64,000 nucleotides of DNA, taken from the NCBI GenBank assembly GCA_023487445.1, contig JAMDBQ010000010.1, positions 1 through 64,000 of the forward strand, given 5' to 3'. This DNA is from Candidatus Martarchaeota archaeon. Lineage in GTDB: Archaea; Thermoproteota; Thermoprotei_A; Marsarchaeales; Marsarchaeaceae. Below, piece by piece: positions 58,640 through 64,000 of the stretch. The notes beneath the pieces are model-generated. The model did not search any database. It was not told the origin of the DNA and saw nothing but the letters and a program-made list of their open reading frames with translations. Positions within the stretch are counted from its first letter, which is position 1. The number at the start of each line of letters is the position of its first letter. The position numbers were made by a program, and so were the translations under genes.

Positions 58640-61375
58640 GTGGTTTACGGGTTGCTTCCTGAACGGTTATCTCCATTATTTAAAAGCGTCCTTGGAACTC
58701 GGTTTAGCTCTTTCACAAGGGTACAGCTCGAGGCGTTTGATAGTATCCTCGCCGGCGAGAACGTCGTTCTGTGTAGTGAAACAGGGTCCGGAAAAACAGA
58801 GGCTGCGTTGATACCCACTATGCAAAGGGTGGTGGATAGTAAAGGCGAAAAGGGTACCAGAATACTATACATCACACCCCTCCGCGCCCTTAATAGAGAT
58901 ATTGAACATAGAATCAAGGATTTAGCCCAGGCAATAGGATTGAGCTTAGAAACCAGACATGGCGATACAACCAAGGTTAGGAGGGCTGAGATACGGGCTA
59001 ACCCCCCAGAGCTCCTAGTAACAACCCCCGAAACTTTTCAGGCCTTGATCACCGAGCCACTGAATCTAAGGGGCCTTTCTAACCTATCATCAATAATAAT
59101 AGACGAGGCAAATGAATTATTGCAGTCCAAACGCGGAAGCCAGTTACTGCTGGCAATAAGACGGCTAGAATCATATCTAGCGAAACCTATTCAGAAAGTG
59201 TGTCTTTCGGCCACCATTAAAAGCGGTAGGGTAGTATGCGAGTTCTTTCTAGCGGGAAGCGGGAGGGTAATATACCTTGACTCTAGCAGAGTCTACGATG
59301 TATCGGTTGACGCGTGTGAGAGGCCCAACGACATCAAGTCAGCAACCGAAACGATCGCGCAGCATCTAGACGTGCGTTCAATAGTGTTTACAAACACAAG
59401 ACAAATGGCTGAGGGACTGGCAAAAACTCTCCCCGAGACTAATGTGGCAGGTAGTGGAATAGCTGTTCACCACAGTTCCTTGTCCGTGACCGAGAGGCTT
59501 TCAGTTGAGGAGAGACTTAGACAAGGTAAACTTCTCGCAGTTGTGGCGACGTCGTCTTTGGAGCTCGGTATCGACATCGGCGTTATAGATCAAGTAATAC
59601 AGGTGGGATCACCTAAAACCGTGGAAACTTTAGCACAGCGGTTCGGCCGCTCAGGACATTTTTTCGAGCGGACATCCAAAGGTCTCTTTGTAGCGCTCAA
59701 TCCGTTAGACCTACTAGAAGGACTGGTTGTTTGCCGACTGCTTAGAAAGAGATGGTTGGAAAGACCCGTTATCTTCACAAAACCACTCGATGTTCTCTCC
59801 CATCAGATAGCCGGACACCTACTAGTGGTTAGACACGCTAAACTTGACGACGTCTACCAATTAATAACTGGGGCATATCCGTATCGGTCTCTAACCAGAG
59901 ATGAACTCATGGACACCCTCAACCATCTTAGTACTATAGGGGCGGCGAAAGTCGATGGCGAAGCCGTAAGGGCTTCATGGAGGACTAAAAGCTACTTCTA
60001 CACTCACCTCAGTACAATAGTCACAAACAGGCAGTTCGCCGTAGTGAACGTTGTAACTAGGTCTAAGATGGGTTATCTGGATCCTTCTTTTGTCGAAAGG
60101 TTTTGCGAAAACGGAAAAATAATAATGCTAGGGAGACGGCCTTGGGAGATTATCTCTATCGACTATGGAACGTACAACGTAAACGTTAGACCGGGTCCCG
60201 CGGCCTCGGCCGCTGTCCCAACATGGGCGGGAGATGTTTTACCTGTCGACGACTACGTTGCCAAGGGAATGTATGATCTAATTCGATCCAGCAGGAGGAG
60301 ACGTGTCGTTAAAGGATTAAAGTTGTTTCCTAGGGCTGTTAACTCTTTGAGGGCAGTGCCCTCCGTGCCGACTCTTTCACATAGTGTTCTGGTCTTGGTC
60401 CCTGACTCTGCCCAGCCAAATGTTTTGCTTGCAATAGCCCCTCTGGGAACAAGGGGGAATCGTGGACTTGCCCTACTCATTGAGGAAATGCTTTCTGGCA
60501 GACTTGCGGAACCCACCACGTATGTTTCGTCTATCTGTGTGCTTGTCAAAAGTTCGTACAGTATCAACTGTGGTGAATTGGCCAGGGATCTAGGGAGCAT
60601 TAGCGCAGACGCTGCAAGAAAGATGATAATAAATGGTGTTCTAAAGTACGGAAAATTTACCGACCGGTTGTTTAAGGTTGCGGAACGCCTTGGTTTTGAT
60701 ACCGAACACATGATTGAGAAAATGGGGCCCAGGCGAACTCATGCAATACTTTCACATACCCTTGCAGGAAAGGAGCTTGTGAAGGAGGTACTTGACGAAT
60801 TAGTTGACCTACCAGAATTGTGTAGGCTCGTTGGGTCAAGGAAGGTGCATGTGGCGGTTCGGGGCACGGCTGAATGGAAACTTGGTGGTGCGTTAATGCA
60901 AAGCATGCGAGTAGAGGGGTCTGACCAAGGTGGTTCGTACATAATCGAAGCGGCAAGAGTCCGGTTGACTAGAAAAATGTACCAAGTAGTTTGTCTAAGC
61001 TGCTTCAAATATTCGTCAATTAGAAGGCTGTCTGAAATAGGTCCTTTCTTCAAGTGTCCTAAGTGCGGCTCCCTCTACCTTGCATTTGTTTCGCCCAGTA
61101 GACCCCATATGGATCAGGCTATAGCTTCCTTGAGACGCGGGGAAGTTTCAGCAGATCCTGAAGTAGCCTCACTAGAAAAGGAGCTAACTGATTCAGCGTC
61201 GATCTACCTCGACTACGGTCCACGCGGTATACTGGTACTAAGTGGATTTGGTGTGGGCCCAAGAACCGCCAAAAAGATCTTGAGAAAGAGGGTAGTTGAC
61301 GAGAACCAGCTGATCGTGGAGATACTAAAAGCAGAGCAGGACTTTATTAGGACTAAGGAGTTCTGGATTAGATAG
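58640..61375 (+). CDS. lhr: Lhr-type superfamily II helicase
   Basis: 911 residues, GTG start. Motif I CSETGSGKTEAALIP, Ia LYITPLRALNRDI, II SIIIDEANELL (DEAN instead of DEXH), III LSATIKSG, V TSSLELGIDIGVIDQVIQVGSP, VI QRFGRSGH. The Lhr core has winged helix and beta-sheet domains after the helicase, then a zinc ribbon CLSCFKYS...CPKCGSLY near the C-terminus. Likely DNA repair or RNA/DNA remodelling. Followed by the Elf1-like gene after 2 bases. Confidence 0.93.
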   Translation: MVYGLLPERLSPLFKSVLGTRFSSFTRVQLEAFDSILAGENVVLCSETGSGKTEAALIPTMQRVVDSKGEKGTRILYITPLRALNRDIEHRIKDLAQAIGLSLETRHGDTTKVRRAEIRANPPELLVTTPETFQALITEPLNLRGLSNLSSIIIDEANELLQSKRGSQLLLAIRRLESYLAKPIQKVCLSATIKSGRVVCEFFLAGSGRVIYLDSSRVYDVSVDACERPNDIKSATETIAQHLDVRSIVFTNTRQMAEGLAKTLPETNVAGSGIAVHHSSLSVTERLSVEERLRQGKLLAVVATSSLELGIDIGVIDQVIQVGSPKTVETLAQRFGRSGHFFERTSKGLFVALNPLDLLEGLVVCRLLRKRWLERPVIFTKPLDVLSHQIAGHLLVVRHAKLDDVYQLITGAYPYRSLTRDELMDTLNHLSTIGAAKVDGEAVRASWRTKSYFYTHLSTIVTNRQFAVVNVVTRSKMGYLDPSFVERFCENGKIIMLGRRPWEIISIDYGTYNVNVRPGPAASAAVPTWAGDVLPVDDYVAKGMYDLIRSSRRRRVVKGLKLFPRAVNSLRAVPSVPTLSHSVLVLVPDSAQPNVLLAIAPLGTRGNRGLALLIEEMLSGRLAEPTTYVSSICVLVKSSYSINCGELARDLGSISADAARKMIINGVLKYGKFTDRLFKVAERLGFDTEHMIEKMGPRRTHAILSHTLAGKELVKEVLDELVDLPELCRLVGSRKVHVAVRGTAEWKLGGALMQSMRVEGSDQGGSYIIEAARVRLTRKMYQVVCLSCFKYSSIRRLSEIGPFFKCPKCGSLYLAFVSPSRPHMDQAIASLRRGEVSADPEVASLEKELTDSASIYLDYGPRGILVLSGFGVGPRTAKKILRKRVVDENQLIVEILKAEQDFIRTKEFWIR

Positions 61376-61377
61376 CT

Positions 61378-61620
61378 ATGGGCGGCAGAAAGAGAAGACG
61401 CAGAGTAGTAATCCATAAGAAGCGAGCCCCCCCCAAAGTGTTTAGGTGCCCTGTGTGCGAAGGCTTCCCGCTACGCATGAACCTAACACAAAGCGGTGAG
61501 GTTACAGCCAAATGTGCATACTGTGGATTCACAAAAGATTTTACAGTAAACCCGGGCAGCGAACCGATAGACGCCTATTCTAAACTTATCACCATCGTAG
61601 AGGGAGGCACCAATGTCTAA
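61378..61620 (+). CDS. Elf1-like zinc protein (transcription elongation factor)
   Basis: 80 residues. Basic N-terminus MGGRKRRRRVVIHKKRAPPKV, then CPVCEG...CAYCGF (two CX2C), the Elf1 pattern (K/R-rich start, CPXC, CXXC). Archaeal Elf1 homologues occur in TACK lineages and are thought to act with Spt4/5. Overlaps the GGGPS start. Confidence 0.82.
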   Translation: MGGRKRRRRVVIHKKRAPPKVFRCPVCEGFPLRMNLTQSGEVTAKCAYCGFTKDFTVNPGSEPIDAYSKLITIVEGGTNV

Positions 61621-62353
61621 GGTATATGATGCCCTTTTTAAGAAAGGAAAACCCCCTCTGATAATTGGCCTGATTGATCCTGCTAAGCTACCGGTCAATA
61701 AGCTCGGAAGGATGCTTTCAGATTCCTATAACAGCTTTAACTGCCTGTTTGTGGGAGGCAGCACGAGTGTTTATCAGACGCAGGTCGAGGACACAATCCG
61801 CTTCATTAGAAAGAGGACCAACAGGCCTCTTATTATATTTCCCGGAGGATTAACAAATCTTACTCCGCTAGCAGACGCGGTACTTTTCATCTCGCTAATT
61901 AATTCCTCGAGCACTTTTTATGTGATAGAACAGCAATTCCAAGCAGCACCCTTAATCAAGCAAATGGGGCTGGAACCGATTTCTACAGCCTATATTATAG
62001 TGGGTGGCGGTGGAACGGCAGGCTATGTTGGGCATGCCCGACCAATTCCCTTCGATAAGCCGGAGATAGTGGCAGGATATGCTCTAGCCGCAGAATACCT
62101 TGGGTTCAAACTTGTTTACCTCGAGGCAGGATCCGGCTCTGAGAGCACAGTCCCGCCGGAGGTGGTTGCAGCAGTTAAAAAGGTGGTTAAGATACCTGTG
62201 CTTGTAGGGGGCGGAATCAGGACTATAGAAAAAATTAGGGAGATTATGGAGGCGGGAGCAAATGGGGTTGTTCTGGGGAATGTGTTAGAAGATCCGGCCG
62301 GTTCGAGACCCCTGCTTGAAAAGATCGAGAAACTTCTACGAGACCAGACCTAA
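61613..62353 (+). CDS. Geranylgeranylglyceryl phosphate synthase
   Basis: 246 residues, PcrB/GGGPS TIM barrel: first ether bond of archaeal lipids, joining GGPP and G1P. GLIDPAKLP (phosphate/Mg site), FVGGSTSVYQTQV, LIIFPGGLTN, YIIVGGGGTAGYVGHARPIPFD, YLEAGSGSESTVPPEVV and VLVGGGIRTIEK with VVLGNVLE identify it. Eight-base overlap with the Elf1-like gene. Confidence 0.94.
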   Translation: MSKVYDALFKKGKPPLIIGLIDPAKLPVNKLGRMLSDSYNSFNCLFVGGSTSVYQTQVEDTIRFIRKRTNRPLIIFPGGLTNLTPLADAVLFISLINSSSTFYVIEQQFQAAPLIKQMGLEPISTAYIIVGGGGTAGYVGHARPIPFDKPEIVAGYALAAEYLGFKLVYLEAGSGSESTVPPEVVAAVKKVVKIPVLVGGGIRTIEKIREIMEAGANGVVLGNVLEDPAGSRPLLEKIEKLLRDQT

Positions 62354-63178
62354 AGCCGTTCTCAACAAATCCCCGCCTCTTGAAGCGCCAACCAGCCTCC
62401 CGTCAAGGTCTGTTACCGGTAAAGAATCGGTCTCGTTCATACATAGTTTAATTGCCGCCGATGACACGCTGTCGCTCATTCTGACGGGTTCCTTCACAGG
62501 TATAACGTGCTTCTTAATTGGGGTAACAGGCAAAGAGAGAACAAGTCTATCTATATATAGTACCCCGTTTACTTCGACACCCCATTCATCCTGTTCACCG
62601 CCGGTATTTGCCTGCTCCTTTTCACTAATCCTTTCCTCACTGGACAAACGCAGGAAGTCAACAAACGTAACTCCTCCAAGCACTCTTAGTTCCCGGTCCA
62701 CAATCACCGCATAGTCTTCTCCTGAATGCCAAAGAAGTCTAGCCGCCAGCGATGCGGGGGTTTCGGACCAGATTGCGAAAACGCGTGGAGAAACCGTTTT
62801 GGCAACACTGACGGCGTCGTATTCCTTCCGGCCCAGAAGGTTACGAAGGAGGTCGCGTATATATATTATGCCGGCGTACCCCGACTCGTCCCTAACACAC
62901 ACATAGTGATGCTTGATGGCCTTCGAGACAACATCACTCGGCTGCGCGTTTATGTCAACGCTCGACTCGCATGGACGTACCAGTAATGATACCTGTTCTT
63001 GGTCAAAGTCCCGGATAAGGCTGTCAGCTGTGACTATTCCTTCGAACTGACCACTCTTATTAAAGACGGGTAGTGCAGGTAGCTTCAGGTCAGTGAACCT
63101 CTTGATCAGATCGCTTCGCCTAGTCGGAACCAAAACCCTAGGCGCCCTTTGATTTATTAGAGTAGTCGCTGTAGTCAT
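62336..63178 (-). CDS. CBS-domain protein (four CBS motifs)
   Basis: 280 residues. Four CBS-like repeats: about 10-60 (APRVLVPTRRSDLIKRFTDLKLPALPVFNKSGQFEG), 70-115, 130-185 (SPRVFAIWSETPASLAARLLWHSGEDYAVIVD) and 225-275 (VKEPVRMSDSVSSAAIKLCMNETDSLPVTDLDGRLVG). Presumably senses adenosyl ligands. No attached effector domain. Converges with GGGPS (18-base overlap). Confidence 0.88.
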   Translation of the reverse strand: MTTATTLINQRAPRVLVPTRRSDLIKRFTDLKLPALPVFNKSGQFEGIVTADSLIRDFDQEQVSLLVRPCESSVDINAQPSDVVSKAIKHHYVCVRDESGYAGIIYIRDLLRNLLGRKEYDAVSVAKTVSPRVFAIWSETPASLAARLLWHSGEDYAVIVDRELRVLGGVTFVDFLRLSSEERISEKEQANTGGEQDEWGVEVNGVLYIDRLVLSLPVTPIKKHVIPVKEPVRMSDSVSSAAIKLCMNETDSLPVTDLDGRLVGASRGGDLLRTALGLVS

Positions 63179-63293
63179 GTTAAATAATACTTACCCTCTT
63201 AGGTGTGCGGCGGTGTGACTAATAAAGCTTTCAAGTGCACAAATGGTACATGCAAAATGAGAGTTTATATCTCTGCGTGGCAAGTATGCCCCG

Positions 63294-63461
63294 ATGAGCT
63301 CTAAGAAGAAGAAGCGTCAAGGAGCACCCATGAGCAGCGCAGGCCTCGTTCGTTTCTATGAAGAGGAAAACCTAGGTCTAAAGTTAAAGCCTGGCTATAT
63401 CATAGCCGTTTCAGCGGTCTTTGCTGTAATTGTGACGCTTGCTCATTTCGGCCTGCTATGA
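63294..63461 (+). CDS. Protein translocase subunit Sec61 beta (SecG-type)
   Basis: 55 residues. MSSKKKKRQGAPMSSAGLVRFYEEENLGLKLKPGYIIAVSAVFAVIVTLAHFGLL follows the archaeal Sec61-beta plan: basic start, GAPM-S-AGL-RFYEEE, one C-terminal membrane helix. Not found among longer frames. The 3' end overlaps the convergent ZPR1-like gene by 19 bases. Confidence 0.9.
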   Translation: MSSKKKKRQGAPMSSAGLVRFYEEENLGLKLKPGYIIAVSAVFAVIVTLAHFGLL

Positions 63462-63979
63462 GCGACATGAACCAGGGTTCCTTCTTTAGCCTTTACCCAT
63501 GACGAGCCGTATTCGTCCCACAGTTCGAACGTGACCTTTCTCCCACCTTTAAGTACCGTCTCCAGTTCTGATTTTATCGCCAGATTGGTTGCGTTTGGTG
63601 AACTCAATGCAAAAGCTATTTCAAGAACATCCCCGAGAAAACCCTCAATCGTAGTTATTTTGGGCAGTGAATTACTTGTGGGCGTGAGCTCGATGCCTAT
63701 TTCAGGTATACGGATCTCCGCTGTCGGAGAGCGATAGAAAACCGTATTGAGGTCCTCTACGCGATTAACGTAAACCTTGTAGAAGACTGGGGGCTTCTGA
63801 ACGTCGTCGATAAGGCTTACCTCCCGATACCCGCACTTTGGGCACAATTGATTGAACAATTCAAATTTCTCCAAATCGTTGTAGATAACATGTACTGATT
63901 CAAGACTCGCCGTATTACATATTGGACATGGTCTGTCGGTGAGTGACCTTTCCGTACTTATGTGCTGCAACTCAGGCAC
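63443..63979 (-). CDS. ZPR1-like zinc-finger protein
   Basis: 178 residues, one ZPR1 module. Zinc finger CPICNTAS...LCPKCGYRE near residues 18-51, then the ZPR1 beta-domain (RVEDLNTVFYRSPTAEIRIPEIGIELTP, TIEGFLGDV). Eukaryotic ZPR1 binds eEF1A; the archaeal function is not settled. Start ATG at 63977-63979, with few bases remaining in the window upstream. Confidence 0.87.
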   Translation of the reverse strand: MPELQHISTERSLTDRPCPICNTASLESVHVIYNDLEKFELFNQLCPKCGYREVSLIDDVQKPPVFYKVYVNRVEDLNTVFYRSPTAEIRIPEIGIELTPTSNSLPKITTIEGFLGDVLEIAFALSSPNATNLAIKSELETVLKGGRKVTFELWDEYGSSWVKAKEGTLVHVAHSRPK

Positions 63980-64000
63980 TAGATATATAAACGTACAACT

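Noticed and set aside
1-64000. CRISPR arrays, insertion sequences, rRNA genes or a ubiquitin-like gene cluster
   Set aside because: No regularly spaced repeats, transposase motifs, rRNA signatures or ubiquitin/E1/E2 motifs were seen.

Overview
The window is archaeal. It carries the S10/spc ribosomal protein cluster in archaeal order with the archaeal/eukaryote-type proteins S4e, L19e and L32e, Sec61-type SecY and Sec61-beta, TFB, TFE-alpha, MBF1, an Elf1-like factor, RNase P proteins Rpp29 and Rpp21, Trm56, archaeosine tRNA-guanine transglycosylase, PAN, HMG-CoA reductase and GGGP synthase. Starts are often TTG or GTG, base composition is about half G+C, and tRNA genes carry introns. Together with a spliced cbf5 and an Elf1 homologue this points to a thermophilic lineage of the TACK group; an Aigarchaeota/Caldiarchaeum-type organism is my best guess, by inference only.

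Layout. (1) 1-17.1 kb, minus strand: L3-L4-L23-L2-S19-L22-S3-L29-rnp1-S17-L14-L24-S4e-L5-S14-S8-L6-L32e-L19e-L18-S5-L30-L15-secY-adkA-cmk-cbf5, then tRNA-Ser and S13-S4-S11 (S11 runs off the left edge). cbf5 is broken by a 16-nt intron that splits the catalytic Asp codon. L22 has an in-frame stop at a conserved position. (2) 17.3-21.2 kb: small basic peptide, beta-CASP nuclease, tRNA-Pro, DedA protein, HMG-CoA reductase. (3) 21.2-27.0 kb: two divergent gene sets that look like an uncharacterised type IV pilus-like machine (four membrane-anchored small proteins; secretion ATPase, FlaJ/TadC-like membrane protein, small membrane peptide, HerA-like ATPase). (4) 27.1-40.8 kb: looser accessory region with peroxiredoxin, amino-acid permease, unknown coiled-coil and HTH proteins, antiporter, Cys-rich peptide, sugar-nucleotide epimerase, a possible structured RNA, B12-type radical SAM enzyme, cobyrinate diamide synthase and a VOC protein. 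(5) 41.0-49.9 kb: tRNA-linked operon (MetRS paralogue without active-site motifs, tRNA methylthiotransferase, RNase P Rpp21, tRNA-Val), S-adenosylhomocysteine recycling pair, tRNA-Glu with intron, thiolase/DUF35 pair, ribulose-phosphate epimerase, tRNA-Ser with a 16-nt intron. (6) 50-64 kb: information-processing genes (PAC2, TGT catalytic part, SmAP, TFB, NAC, TGT-like PUA part, PAN, MBF1-Trm56-TFE, metallophosphoesterase, SWIM protein, Lhr helicase, Elf1, GGGPS, CBS protein, Sec61-beta, ZPR1-like).

The strongest items for a second look are the cbf5 mini-intron, the L22 interruption, the apparently inactive MetRS paralogue, the pilus-like/HerA cluster with missing start codons, the thiolase lacking its nucleophilic Cys, and the intergenic RNA candidate near 36.0-36.2 kb. 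No rRNA, CRISPR array or insertion sequence was seen.
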